Origin: Granulicatella adiacens
GTDB lineage: Bacteria; Bacillota; Bacilli; Lactobacillales; Aerococcaceae
DNA length: 29,567 nucleotides
NCBI GenBank assembly: GCA_018364485.1
Contig: JAGZLX010000015.1
Span: 1-29,567 of the forward strand
Reading direction: 5' to 3'
Part shown: one piece after another, positions 7,754 through 16,143 of the stretch
How the letters are laid out: every line of letters begins with the position of its first letter
Position numbering within the stretch: position 1 is the first letter of the stretch
The notes under the pieces: generated by a model
What the model was told of the DNA's origin: nothing
What the model saw: only the letters and a program-made list of their open reading frames with translations
Database searches by the model: none
Program-made: the position numbers and the translations under genes

Positions 7754-7782
7754 AGTGTAACAACAAATGAATATCCACGCAA
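7754..7782 (-). promoter_or_regulatory. Promoter of the yabB-yazA-rsmI operon
   Basis: On the minus strand TTGCGT (7782-7777), a 17-base spacer and TACACT (7759-7754) with a TG extended -10 form a plausible sigma-A promoter about 33 bases before the chosen start codon. The matches are moderate. Confidence 0.45.
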
Positions 7783-7937
7783 GATATAGAACGAAAAAGG
7801 GGCGAAATTCAAAAATACAACTTTAGGTTTAGAGAAGTTTGGGATAAAAATCAACCTTAGGACCTATGTTTTCGTTTTGGAAGTTCGGTACACTAAGAAT
7901 GTAATCAAGAACGAACCGATTTAAGGGGGAAACGAAA

Positions 7938-9374
7938 ATGAATCAAAAAGATAGAATTTTAGAATTAGTAGACAAAGGAATTATTTCAGCAGAGGAAGCA
8001 GTGGTCTTACTCGAAAAAATGGGTGAGAAGGCAAGTAACAAAGAACAACCAACTTCAAGCCAAGTCGATTCTGTAATGGAAGGCGTAGCGAGTGTATTTA
8101 CAAAATTCTCAGCTCAAAGCGACCAAACAAATGAATCGATTCAAGCGGTTTTAAAACGTACAAAAGAAATCGATCGCCGTATCGATGAAATCAAAACGGC
8201 TGAGCAACTTGAACCGTTGACAGTAGATGAAGAGATGGAACTCGTTCGCTTGCAAGAAGAAGCGGAACAATTAAATAACCAATATAAGAGCTTGTTACAA
8301 GAGAAGAAACAAGCCGATGCCAAAATGAAAGCTGAAAAGAAAGAAGAATGGGAAGAAAGCTTTAAGAAAGCTAAGAAGAAAGTGCAAGACACTGACTGGG
8401 AAGATAAAACTCGTAGAACAGCGGGAAATATCTCTTCATGGGCTGCAAAATTTGCAGACTCAATTGTGACAGCGGTGGGATCAGTTATTCAAAATACAGA
8501 AGTGAACATGCCTTACTTAGAAGCCAAAAACGGCAAAAAAGTACCGTATCATTTCCATCAAGTGATTGATGATGCGAGCATTCTCGATTTCAAAGTGGCC
8601 AACGGAATTGTTCGTGTGAAGACTGTTCCTGGCAACACAATGACCATTGAAGGGAATTGCCGCGTGGCTGCACAAGACGAAGAGTTCTTCGATGCAGAAG
8701 GATTTGTTCGTGACCGCGTGAGGGTTGGCGTAGACGACGATAAGATTGTTATCAAGAGTGTCAGCAAGCGCGTATACTGCGACTGGACCATTTCCCTTCC
8801 GCAAAAAGTGTACGATTATGTAGCCATCAAAGGCTTGAATACAACTATTCATTTGAAAGAGTTAGAAGGGAAAGATTACTACTTCGAAGTGGATAATGGA
8901 GATATTCGCTTGAAAGATGTTAAAGGGGTTCTTCTTGAAGCCGAAACAGTGAACGGAAACCTTAAATACGAACACCTCGAATTCAAAGATATCGTGTCTG
9001 AAACGGTAAACGGAAATATCCATCTCGATGGAAAATTCCTTGGCACAAAATTAGAAGCCGTGACAGGGAATATTAAAGTAGCAGTGGCGCATCCTGAAAC
9101 GAAAAAAGTAGACGTTGAAACAGTGAACGGAAATATTAAAATTGAAGTTGCTGAAGAAGTTGGCCTAGAAGCCGAAATTGAAACGTCACTTGGTTCGATT
9201 CACTTTGATGAAACAGTCTTCGAAGTGATTCGACAAACGAAGGATTTAGCCGAAAGAAGTGCATTGATTCGTAAGCATAAAGACTCAATGCCGCGAGTAG
9301 TCGCAGAAACCACAACTGGAAATATTCAAGTAAATCAGCTACAATCAGATACAAGTAGCAAGAAAGAAGGATAA
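7938..9374 (+). CDS. yvlB: DUF4097 family beta-strand-repeat protein (YvlB-like)
   Basis: A 478-residue protein in three parts. Residues 1-30 (DRILELVDKGIISAEEAVVLLEKMG) form a SHOCT-like helical module. Residues about 60-160 are highly charged and predicted coiled coil, rich in EEAEQLNNQYKSLLQEKK-type heptads. The C-terminal half is a DUF4097 beta-helix with recurring NGNI/TGNI turns (for example VNGNIHLDG, TGNIKVAV, VNGNIKIEV, TTGNIQVNQ). There is no signal peptide or membrane segment, so it is probably a cytoplasmic partner of the two membrane proteins that follow. The order yvlB-yvlC-yvlD next to hprK matches Bacillus. In relatives such genes respond to envelope stress, but I saw no clear operator in 7779-7937. 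AAGGGGGAAA precedes the ATG. Confidence 0.86.
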   Translation: MNQKDRILELVDKGIISAEEAVVLLEKMGEKASNKEQPTSSQVDSVMEGVASVFTKFSAQSDQTNESIQAVLKRTKEIDRRIDEIKTAEQLEPLTVDEEMELVRLQEEAEQLNNQYKSLLQEKKQADAKMKAEKKEEWEESFKKAKKKVQDTDWEDKTRRTAGNISSWAAKFADSIVTAVGSVIQNTEVNMPYLEAKNGKKVPYHFHQVIDDASILDFKVANGIVRVKTVPGNTMTIEGNCRVAAQDEEFFDAEGFVRDRVRVGVDDDKIVIKSVSKRVYCDWTISLPQKVYDYVAIKGLNTTIHLKELEGKDYYFEVDNGDIRLKDVKGVLLEAETVNGNLKYEHLEFKDIVSETVNGNIHLDGKFLGTKLEAVTGNIKVAVAHPETKKVDVETVNGNIKIEVAEEVGLEAEIETSLGSIHFDETVFEVIRQTKDLAERSALIRKHKDSMPRVVAETTTGNIQVNQLQSDTSSKKEG

Positions 9375-9379
9375 ACAAA

Positions 9380-9679
9380 ATGAAAAAATTAAGACGCTCA
9401 AGAAAGAACAGAGTTGTTTGTGGGGTTATGGGCGGTATTGCAGAATACTTCGATGTAGATCCAACAATTGTACGTGTGCTGTTTATTATTTGTAGTTTCT
9501 CAGGTTTCCCTATCATCCTTTACATCTTACTTGCTATCATTATTCCAGAAGAAAGCACTGGGTATTATCGTGACAATAGACGCAGAAATACTTACTATTA
9601 CACTTCTGGAAGCTCTCGCCCGCGTAAAACGGCGCGCCGCGTAGAGGAAGATGATGACGACGATTGGAGTGATTTTTAG
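9380..9679 (+). CDS. yvlC: PspC domain membrane protein (YvlC-like)
   Basis: A 99-residue protein whose first 60 residues form a PspC domain: KLRRSRKNRVVCGVMGGIAEYFDVDPTIVRV followed by one strong membrane helix (LFIICSFSGFPIILYILLAIIIP). The tail is arginine-rich and ends in an acidic stretch (EEDDDDDWSDF). PspC proteins sense or respond to membrane stress in the phage shock response; in Firmicutes they occur with DUF4097 and YvlD proteins, as here. It starts five bases after yvlB, and its stop codon ends one base into the yvlD start region, so the three genes are tightly coupled. Confidence 0.9.
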   Translation: MKKLRRSRKNRVVCGVMGGIAEYFDVDPTIVRVLFIICSFSGFPIILYILLAIIIPEESTGYYRDNRRRNTYYYTSGSSRPRKTARRVEEDDDDDWSDF

Positions 9680-10017
9680 TGTCAATTACTAAAAAGATTG
9701 CCATTAACACATTAGGGTTCTTGGTGATTGCGTGGTTTGTACCACAATTTTACGTTACGAACTGGGTAGCAGCGCTTGTTGCTAGTATCGTTCTTGCGGT
9801 ACTAAACCTATCTGTTAAACCGATTTTATTCCTTTTAACATTACCAGTTACAATTGTAACGTTTGGATGCTTTAGCTTCGTGTTAAATGCGATGATGTTA
9901 AGTATGACATCTTGGTTTGTAGGACCTGGATTCTCATTTTCAAGTCCACTCATTACCTTAGTAGTAAGCATTCTGTTAACGATTTTCCAACGCTTTGTTG
10001 AAAATCTAGTTGACTAA
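9679..10017 (+). CDS. yvlD: Phage holin superfamily IV-type membrane protein (YvlD-like)
   Basis: A 112-residue, very hydrophobic protein with about four membrane segments and the family pattern NLSVKPILFLLTLPVTIVTFGCFSFVLNAMML. The initiation codon is GTG at 9679, overlapping the last base of the yvlC stop. The holin name is a Pfam label; chromosomal members next to PspC genes are not lysis proteins and most likely act in the membrane-stress module. It is the last gene of the yvlBCD operon and is followed by a bidirectional terminator. Confidence 0.88.
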   Translation: MSITKKIAINTLGFLVIAWFVPQFYVTNWVAALVASIVLAVLNLSVKPILFLLTLPVTIVTFGCFSFVLNAMMLSMTSWFVGPGFSFSSPLITLVVSILLTIFQRFVENLVD

Positions 10018-10021
10018 TAGA

Positions 10022-10062
10022 CCAAACAAAAAAGCGACCAATTGGTCGCTTTTTTTGTTTGG
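10022..10062. terminator. Bidirectional terminator between yvlD and the DUF421 gene
   Basis: An almost perfect palindrome centred at 10041/10042 has the GC core GCGACCAA/TTGGTCGC. It is flanked by six A on the left and seven T on the right, so it can terminate both converging transcripts. Confidence 0.9.
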
Positions 10063-10068
10063 ATTCAA

Positions 10069-10710
10069 TTAGTATTTCACAACCATTAATTGGCCGTTAT
10101 TGTATTCTGCAAGGAATACTTCTGAAACATCTTGAATACCTTGGGCAGCAAGTTGTTCAGTAACCCAATCTTCTGTTTTATCGATAACATCAAGTATATT
10201 TTGTTGAATGACACCATCTGTAATGATTGGATATTTTGGATTTTCTTCTCCAGATTTTGTCAGGATGAGTTGACCATTTTGCTCTAAAATTGCACTTTTT
10301 ACATCGCGAATAGAGAAGACTCCTTGTGAACGTAATTTAAAAGCAACTTCTTGAGCCGTTAGACCAGCTAAACGCACATTTTCAACATCAATTTTCCCAT
10401 GTTTAATTAATTGTAAAGGTTCACCGTCAAGCATCTTTTTCACTGTACGATTATTTGTTTTTACCCAGCGAAGGGTTAGTACTAACGCAAACCAAATTAA
10501 TAAGATGATGCAGTATTGTAAGATGGTAATGGATGGATTATAAATCACACCCCCGAGAATTCCCCCGAGTACATAGTTTTGTATTTGGTCACTTGCAGAT
10601 GTAGGGGCGAGGTTTCCTTTCCCAGTGTAGTTGATCACAACAATTAATGATAATAGTCCAAGTGCAAGTTTGATTGCGACATCGATATATGAAAGGTTCA
10701 ACTTATTCAT
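10069..10710 (-). CDS. DUF421 domain membrane protein (YetF-like)
   Basis: A protein of up to 213 residues. It has an N-terminal membrane region with about three helices and a C-terminal soluble YetF/DUF421 domain: RTVKKMLDGEPLQLIKHGKID, then LRSQGVFSIRDVKSAILEQNGQLIL. Its function is unknown in general. It overlaps the end of the DUF3290 gene by eight bases and is probably a physical partner of it, since the pair recurs in lactic acid bacteria. The start is uncertain: AAGGAGG runs straight into the ATG at 10710 with no spacing, while the TTG at 10701 (codon 4) has an ideal nine-base spacing. The TTG start would give MNLSYIDVAIKLALG. Confidence 0.86.
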   Translation of the reverse strand: MNKLNLSYIDVAIKLALGLLSLIVVINYTGKGNLAPTSASDQIQNYVLGGILGGVIYNPSITILQYCIILLIWFALVLTLRWVKTNNRTVKKMLDGEPLQLIKHGKIDVENVRLAGLTAQEVAFKLRSQGVFSIRDVKSAILEQNGQLILTKSGEENPKYPIITDGVIQQNILDVIDKTEDWVTEQLAAQGIQDVSEVFLAEYNNGQLMVVKY

Positions 10711-11152
10711 CCTCCTTAATCGTCACTTTTGGATTTTGCAATTCCATTTTTTCGAGTAGGTAATGTTCCGGGCTATCTCCTGTTAATACTCGATAGAATT
10801 GATCGCCAACTTTGACGATGGCTCCATCCTTTGCGGCTTCAGTATTAATATAGACATCTTCTTTATTAACGTGTAAATCCTCCGCAATAGTTTCAACGAA
10901 GCGAAGTGCTCCAGAATATTGGTTTTCTGAATTTTTAGAGTTCTGTAAGTCAGAAATCTTAGAACCAGCAAGAATTAAGATACCAATGACGGCGATTAAT
11001 GCTAATTCGCGAAATTTTGTATCTTGTTTATTTTTAAAATAACGATATAAGGCAATTGCTAAAACGGCAATGACGAAGAGTATTAGTCCTAATTGAATAT
11101 AATCAATTTGTTGAACTTTACTTCTTAAAAATTCATATGAATAAAATATCAT
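10703..11152 (-). CDS. DUF3290 family membrane protein
   Basis: A 149-residue protein with two membrane helices (about residues 19-38 and 48-66) and a C-terminal soluble domain ending in an acidic tail. It resembles DUF3290, a family known mostly as the upstream partner of DUF421 proteins in Lactobacillales. A strong AGGAGG (reverse complement at 11160-11165) precedes the ATG by seven bases. The role is unknown; a membrane-associated complex with the next gene is inferred from the overlap. The pair runs opposite to the yvl and hprK operons around it. Confidence 0.82.
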   Translation of the reverse strand: MIFYSYEFLRSKVQQIDYIQLGLILFVIAVLAIALYRYFKNKQDTKFRELALIAVIGILILAGSKISDLQNSKNSENQYSGALRFVETIAEDLHVNKEDVYINTEAAKDGAIVKVGDQFYRVLTGDSPEHYLLEKMELQNPKVTIKEDE

Positions 11153-11182
11153 GTTTTTTCCTCCTATTCAGAAACTTAGGCT

Positions 11183-11210
11183 ATTATATAAAATTCTATA
11201 AAATATTCAA
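11183..11210 (-). promoter_or_regulatory. Promoter of the DUF3290-DUF421 operon
   Basis: On the minus strand TTGAAT (11210-11205), a 16-base spacer and a perfect TATAAT (11188-11183) lie about 30 bases before the DUF3290 start. A run of A and T forming a palindrome (about 11221-11237) lies between this promoter and the divergent hprK promoter and may act as an UP element. Confidence 0.65.
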
Positions 11211-11295
11211 GTAGGTTGCTCAATTTTTTTAAAAAAATATTTTTTAGATTATTTGGCAGAATGAACAGAAGTTTAATAAATTCTAAAAGCATACA

Positions 11296-11320
11296 AGAAA
11301 GCGCTCAAATATGGTATAGT
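11296..11320 (+). promoter_or_regulatory. hprK promoter with a cre-like site
   Basis: An extended -10 (TGG then TATAGT, 11312-11320) lies 28 bases before the hprK ATG. The -35 position is poor. The bases 11296-11309 (AGAAAGCGCTCAAA) match 9 of 11 fixed positions of the CcpA cre consensus TGWAANCGNTNWCA and fill the space between the -35 and -10 positions. CcpA binding there would be expected to repress. The regulation is inferred. Confidence 0.5.
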
Positions 11321-11348
11321 AGAAGGGTATAAAGAAATGAGGGATAAT

Positions 11349-12278
11349 ATGAAAAGTGTTACGGTTAGAGAATTAATCAAGAATATTCATTTAAAACCAA
11401 TTTATGGAGAGGAGTATCTTGACCGTCCAATCGTTACAAGTGAAATTTCAAGACCGGGATTAGAATTAGCAGGATTTTTAAATTTCTATCCAGCAGAACG
11501 TATCCAGTTATTAGGTCGTACAGAAACTTCTTTTGTGGCATCCATGGATGAAGGGATTCGATTAGAAGTGATGGAACGTCTTTGTAAACCAGAGACACCA
11601 TGTTTTATTATTTCAAGAAAACTAGAACCGCCAAAAGAATTAGTGGAAGCTGCTGCAAAAGCGCAAATTCCAATCTTACAAGCAACTTCGAAGACAACAC
11701 AAGTATCAAGTAGTGTCACAAACTTCTTAGAAGGAAGATTGGCGGAGCGTTCTTCGGTACACGGTGTATTACTCGATGTATTCGGAATTGGTCTGTTGAT
11801 TACAGGTGAAAGTGGCGTCGGTAAATCTGAAACTGCGTTAGAGCTTGTGCAAAAAGGTCACCGTCTTGTTGCCGATGATCGTGTTGAATTGTATCAGTAC
11901 GATGAATTAACATTAATCGGGGAAGCACCAGAAATTTTGAATAACTTAATCGAAATCCGCGGGGTTGGTATCGTGGATGTGATGACCTTGTTTGGTGCAG
12001 GTGCTATTCTTGATTCAAAACAAGTGGATTTAGTTGTTCACCTTGAAAACTGGACGCCAGATAAGAGATATGACCGTTTAGGTGGATATATGGAAAATGT
12101 TGAATTGATGGGTGTAGAGATTCCTAAGATCCGCATCCCAGTGAAGACTGGTCGTAACGTTTCGATTATCTTAGAAGTGGCATGTATGAATTTCCGTGCG
12201 AAGAAAATGGGATTCGATGCAACAGAAAGCTTCACGAATCGTTTAACACAATTAATTGCAGAAAATAAAGAAGTTTAG
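11349..12278 (+). CDS. hprK: HPr(Ser) kinase/phosphorylase
   Basis: Phosphorylates the PTS carrier HPr on Ser46 or removes that phosphate, the key switch for CcpA-dependent carbon catabolite repression in Firmicutes. The 309-residue protein has the P-loop GESGVGKS at residues 153-160, the upstream SSVHG histidine motif, and the HprK signature RGVGIVDVMTLFGAGAI. The ATG at 11349 is chosen because GAGGG lies five bases upstream and MKSVTVREL is the usual start. An in-frame ATG at 11337 has its own possible ribosome site. It heads hprK-lgt-gpsA-galU. Confidence 0.96.
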   Translation: MKSVTVRELIKNIHLKPIYGEEYLDRPIVTSEISRPGLELAGFLNFYPAERIQLLGRTETSFVASMDEGIRLEVMERLCKPETPCFIISRKLEPPKELVEAAAKAQIPILQATSKTTQVSSSVTNFLEGRLAERSSVHGVLLDVFGIGLLITGESGVGKSETALELVQKGHRLVADDRVELYQYDELTLIGEAPEILNNLIEIRGVGIVDVMTLFGAGAILDSKQVDLVVHLENWTPDKRYDRLGGYMENVELMGVEIPKIRIPVKTGRNVSIILEVACMNFRAKKMGFDATESFTNRLTQLIAENKEV

Positions 12279-12289
12279 AGGTTAGTTAC

Positions 12290-13147
12290 ATGAATGTTTT
12301 AGAAATGGTTTCGGCCATTAATCCGATTGCATTTGAAATCGGTGGATTACAAGTCCGTTGGTACGGAATTATTATTGCGTTTGCGATTTACTTAGCGACA
12401 ACACTCGCAGATAAAGAAGCAACACGTAAAGGATATCGTAAAGAATTTATCATCGATTTAGTATTCTGGGCAGTGCCAATAGGCTTTATCGGAGCTCGCT
12501 TATACTACATTCTATTTGAATGGCAGTACTACTTAGCAAATCCTGGTGAAATCATCCAAATTTGGCATGGAGGAATTGCCATCTACGGTGGTGTGATTGC
12601 CGGAGCAGCAACTGTCTACTGGTTTGCGAAAAAAGAAAAAGTATCATTTGCCTTACTGTTAGATATCTTGGCGCCTGTTGTGTTACTTGCACAAGCGATT
12701 GGACGCTGGGGAAACTTCACCAACCAAGAAGCGCATGGGGAAGTCGTAACGCGTGCCTTTTTAGAAGGCTTGCATTTACCAAACTTTATTATTGAACAAA
12801 TGCATATCGATGGGGTCTACTACCATCCAACTTTCTTATATGAATCACTTTGGTCTTTTGTCGGCGTATTGATTTTATTCTACTTACGCAGACGTAAAGG
12901 CGTAAAAGTCGGAGAAATCATGTCAGGATACTTATTATGGTATTCATTTGGACGCTTCTTTATCGAAGGAATGCGTACAGATAGCCTCTGGATGTTTGGT
13001 ATTATCCGAATTTCGCAATTAGTCTCAATTGTGTTATTCTTATTAGGCATCGCTATTATTGTAGTGAGAAGACGTAGAGTTCCAGCCGTGCCAGATTATG
13101 TATCGATTGATGATCCACAATCTCCAGCATTGTTTGGAAAAGCGTAA
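12290..13147 (+). CDS. lgt: Prolipoprotein diacylglyceryl transferase
   Basis: Transfers diacylglycerol from phosphatidylglycerol to the lipobox cysteine of preprolipoproteins, the first step of lipoprotein maturation in the membrane. The 285-residue protein has seven or so membrane helices, the N-terminal VRWYGIIIAF segment with the family's conserved Tyr, the HGGIAIYGG motif and the Lgt signature GRWGNFTNQEAHG. It starts 12 bases after hprK. A client can be seen in this window: the small lipoprotein at 16305. The hprK-lgt order is conserved in Firmicutes. Confidence 0.96.
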   Translation: MNVLEMVSAINPIAFEIGGLQVRWYGIIIAFAIYLATTLADKEATRKGYRKEFIIDLVFWAVPIGFIGARLYYILFEWQYYLANPGEIIQIWHGGIAIYGGVIAGAATVYWFAKKEKVSFALLLDILAPVVLLAQAIGRWGNFTNQEAHGEVVTRAFLEGLHLPNFIIEQMHIDGVYYHPTFLYESLWSFVGVLILFYLRRRKGVKVGEIMSGYLLWYSFGRFFIEGMRTDSLWMFGIIRISQLVSIVLFLLGIAIIVVRRRRVPAVPDYVSIDDPQSPALFGKA

Positions 13148-13159
13148 AGGAGAATTACT

Positions 13160-14179
13160 ATGAAAAAAGTAGCTATTTTAGGAGCAGGTTCATGGGGGAC
13201 AGCACTGGCAATGGTGCTCGCAGAAAACCATCATGAAGCTCGCTTATGGGGAAATAACGAAGCTCAAATTCAAGAAATTAATGAGCGTCATACGAATGAA
13301 CATTACCTTCCTGGAGTCTTTCTAGATCCAGCAATTCGAGGCTATTTAGATTTAGCCGAAGCCGTGAAGGGTGTGGATGCGGTCTTATTCGTACTCCCAA
13401 CAAAAGTCATTCGTTTAGTAGCCAAGCAATTAAATGGCTTGCTTGAAAATAAACCGATGATTATTCACGCAAGTAAAGGGTTAGAACAAGAAACGTTTAA
13501 ACGGATTTCAGAAATTTTAGCAGAAGAATTGGACCGTGACAGCTACGAAGATATCGTGGTGCTATCAGGACCAAGTCACGCTGAAGAAGTGGCGCGTCGT
13601 GATATCACAACCATCACTGCAGCGTGTGAAAACTTGGAATCTGCTAAAGTTGTGCAAACTCTTTTCAGTAATTCCTTCTTCCGTGTTTATACGAATACGG
13701 ACTGTGTCGGAGTGGAAATGGGAGCTGCACTTAAAAACGTTATCGCGGTTGGAGCAGGGACTCTTCATGGTTTAGGCTATGGGGACAATGCAAAAGCAGC
13801 GTTAATGACAAGAGGATTATCAGAAATTAGTCGCCTAGGAATTGCTTTTGGCGCAGATCCACTGACCTTTATCGGACTTAGTGGTGTGGGCGATTTAATC
13901 GTAACATGTACGAGTATTCATTCTCGTAACTGGAGATGTGGGGACCAAATCGGGAAAGGCATTCCGCTTCCAACGATTTTGGAAAATATGGGAATGGTTG
14001 TAGAAGGGGTAGAAACGTGTAAAGCCGTCTACGCTTTGGCACAAGAGAAGAACATCGAAATGCCAATTACAACTGCTGTTTACAATGTTTTATATAAAGG
14101 ACATGATGTTCGCGAAGAGATTCAACGCCTAATGGGGCGTGAATTTAAATCAGAAGCATCAATTAAAGAACACCAATAA
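13160..14179 (+). CDS. gpsA: NAD(P)H-dependent glycerol-3-phosphate dehydrogenase
   Basis: Reduces dihydroxyacetone phosphate to sn-glycerol 3-phosphate for phospholipid synthesis. The 339-residue protein has the dinucleotide motif GAGSWGTA at residues 8-15, the HASKGLE segment, the LSGPSHAEEVA motif and the catalytic-lysine region GAALKNVIAVGAG. AAAGGAG stands seven bases before the ATG and 12 bases separate it from lgt. The operon groups it with lgt, which consumes phosphatidylglycerol. Confidence 0.96.
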   Translation: MKKVAILGAGSWGTALAMVLAENHHEARLWGNNEAQIQEINERHTNEHYLPGVFLDPAIRGYLDLAEAVKGVDAVLFVLPTKVIRLVAKQLNGLLENKPMIIHASKGLEQETFKRISEILAEELDRDSYEDIVVLSGPSHAEEVARRDITTITAACENLESAKVVQTLFSNSFFRVYTNTDCVGVEMGAALKNVIAVGAGTLHGLGYGDNAKAALMTRGLSEISRLGIAFGADPLTFIGLSGVGDLIVTCTSIHSRNWRCGDQIGKGIPLPTILENMGMVVEGVETCKAVYALAQEKNIEMPITTAVYNVLYKGHDVREEIQRLMGREFKSEASIKEHQ

Positions 14180-14201
14180 ACCAAATCGGAGGAACAGACC
14201 T

Positions 14202-15095
14202 ATGTCAAAAGTTAGAAAAGCCGTTATTCCAGCAGCAGGGTTAGGAACTCGTTTCCTACCAGCAACAAAAGCGATGGCGAAAGAAATGCTGCCAATCGTA
14301 GACAAACCAACGATTCAATATATCGTTGAAGAAGCTCTAGCATCAGGAATCGAGGATATCTTAATCGTAACTGGTAAGAGCAAACGTCCAATCGAGGACC
14401 ATTTCGACTCAAACATCGAATTAGAATCAAACCTTGAAGCAAAAGGAAAAACAGAGTTATTAGAACTCGTTCAAGAAACAACAGGAATTAACTTATACTT
14501 TGTGCGTCAATCTTATCCTAAAGGATTAGGAGATGCGGTTCTTCAAGCCAAAGCATTCGTGGGTGGCGAGCCATTCGTGATTATGCTTGGGGACGATATT
14601 ATGCGTGATGAAGTGCCTTTAACAAAACAATTGATTGAAGGTTACGAAAAAACACATGCGTCAAATATCGCTGTAATGGAAGTTCCTCATGAAGAAACGT
14701 ATAAATACGGAATTATCGATCCTGAAAGCCAAGTGGAAGAGGGATTATATAATGTACGTCGTTTCGTAGAAAAACCAAAACCAGAAGATGCGCCAAGTAA
14801 CTTAGCGATTATTGGTCGTTATTTATTAACTCCTGAAATCTTTGAAATCTTAGAAAAACAAGAACCAGGTGCGGGTGGCGAAATTCAATTAACAGATGCC
14901 ATTGATACATTGAACCTTACTCAAAGAGTGTTTGCGAAACAATTCAAGGGTGAACGTTTCGATGTGGGTGACAAGTTTGGATTCATGAAGACAAGTATTG
15001 AATTCGGTTTGGAACATCCAGAAATCAAAGACAATTTAAAACAATACGTCATTGAATTAGGTAAAAAACTCGAAGGAACTTTGGATGAGCAATAA
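14202..15095 (+). CDS. galU: UTP--glucose-1-phosphate uridylyltransferase
   Basis: Makes UDP-glucose for glycolipid, teichoic acid and polysaccharide synthesis. The 297-residue protein begins MSKVRKAVIPAAG and carries the nucleotidyltransferase signature GLGTRFLPATKAMAKEMLP, the VRQSYPKGLGDAV segment and the GDDIM metal-site motif. The start at 14202 is supported by CGGAGGA ten bases upstream. A frame opening earlier, at 14139, would run back into gpsA and is rejected. It is probably the last gene of the hprK transcript, although trxB follows in the same direction. Confidence 0.95.
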   Translation: MSKVRKAVIPAAGLGTRFLPATKAMAKEMLPIVDKPTIQYIVEEALASGIEDILIVTGKSKRPIEDHFDSNIELESNLEAKGKTELLELVQETTGINLYFVRQSYPKGLGDAVLQAKAFVGGEPFVIMLGDDIMRDEVPLTKQLIEGYEKTHASNIAVMEVPHEETYKYGIIDPESQVEEGLYNVRRFVEKPKPEDAPSNLAIIGRYLLTPEIFEILEKQEPGAGGEIQLTDAIDTLNLTQRVFAKQFKGERFDVGDKFGFMKTSIEFGLEHPEIKDNLKQYVIELGKKLEGTLDEQ

Positions 15096-15097
15096 AG

Positions 15098-15126
15098 TTG
15101 CCGTTTTAAAGGGAGTATCTTACACT
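15098..15126 (+). promoter_or_regulatory. Promoter of trxB
   Basis: TTGCCG (15098-15103), a 17-base spacer and TACACT (15121-15126) lie just after the galU stop. The leader that follows contains a hairpin: GAGCGTTG (15140-15147) pairs with CAGCGCTC (15158-15165). Its T-run is weak, so it may be an inefficient terminator for galU or a leader structure. Confidence 0.5.
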
Positions 15127-15192
15127 TAAAAATGAAGAGGAGCGTTGGACTATGTCTCAGCGCTCTTAGTTTATACAAAAGGAGAATCTCTG

Positions 15193-16137
15193 ATGGAAGA
15201 AAGAACAATTTATGATGTAGTCATTATCGGAAGTGGCCCTGGTGGGATGACCGCAGCGCTATATACTTCTCGTGCAAATTTAAAAACATTAATCCTCGAA
15301 AAAGGTGTTCCTGGTGGAGAATTATTAAACACTTCGGATGTAGAAAACTATCCTGGTTTCCCTACGATTTCTGGGCCAGAATTAGCCGACAATATGTATA
15401 AAGGTGCGATGCAATTCGGTGCAGAATATGCTTACGGCCAAGTTTCAAAAATCGAATTAGAAGGCGACCTTAAAGTCATCACTGCAGGAAAGAAAACATA
15501 CTATGCCTATGCAGTAGTCATTGCGACTGGTTCTTATCACCGTAAATTAGAAGTGCCAGGGGAAGAAGAGTACGCTGGACGTGGCGTTTCTTACTGTGCA
15601 GTTTGTGATGGAGCATTCTTCAAAGACAAGAAAATCTTCGTCATCGGTGGAGGAGACTCAGCCGTTGAAGAAGGAACGTATTTAACACAATTCGGGAAGA
15701 GCGTAACGATTGTTCACCGTCGTGACCAATTACGTGCGCAAAAAGTATTGCAAGACCGCGCATTTGCTAATGAAAAAATTGACTTCTTATGGAATTCAGT
15801 CGTTGAAGAATTCGTTGGAGACGGTTCTAAAATTACAGGCGTTCGCGTAAAAGATGTGAATACAGGTGAAGTGACTACCCATGATGCGGATGGTGTCTTC
15901 ATTTATGTAGGCCTATTACCAGTTTCTGATCCATTCAAAGACTTAAACATCACAGATGCAGAAGGTTGGATTGTCACTAACGAGCAAATGGAAACTTCTA
16001 TTCCTGGAATCTTTGCAGTGGGCGATGTTCGTCAAAAAACATTGCGTCAAATCACAACAGCTGTTGGGGATGGCGGACAAGCAGGTCACATGGTTTATAA
16101 CTACGTGGAAGAAGTTAAAGAAAAATTAGCTAAATAA
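15193..16137 (+). CDS. trxB: Thioredoxin-disulfide reductase
   Basis: A flavoenzyme that reduces thioredoxin with NADPH. The 314-residue protein has the FAD motif GSGPGG at residues 13-18, the redox pair Cys135 and Cys138 in CAVCDG, the NADPH motif GGGDSAVEEG and the C-terminal FAVGDVR segment. The start at 15193 follows AAAAGGAG closely; an earlier in-frame ATG at 15145 adds a non-conserved leader and is rejected. It has its own promoter 97 bases after galU and a terminator behind it. Confidence 0.96.
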   Translation: MEERTIYDVVIIGSGPGGMTAALYTSRANLKTLILEKGVPGGELLNTSDVENYPGFPTISGPELADNMYKGAMQFGAEYAYGQVSKIELEGDLKVITAGKKTYYAYAVVIATGSYHRKLEVPGEEEYAGRGVSYCAVCDGAFFKDKKIFVIGGGDSAVEEGTYLTQFGKSVTIVHRRDQLRAQKVLQDRAFANEKIDFLWNSVVEEFVGDGSKITGVRVKDVNTGEVTTHDADGVFIYVGLLPVSDPFKDLNITDAEGWIVTNEQMETSIPGIFAVGDVRQKTLRQITTAVGDGGQAGHMVYNYVEEVKEKLAK

Positions 16138-16143
16138 TCGAAG

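Noticed and set aside
15132..15215. Short overlapping frame starting at ATG 15132 in the trxB leader
   Set aside because: No ribosome site, and its start lies right at the base of a hairpin.
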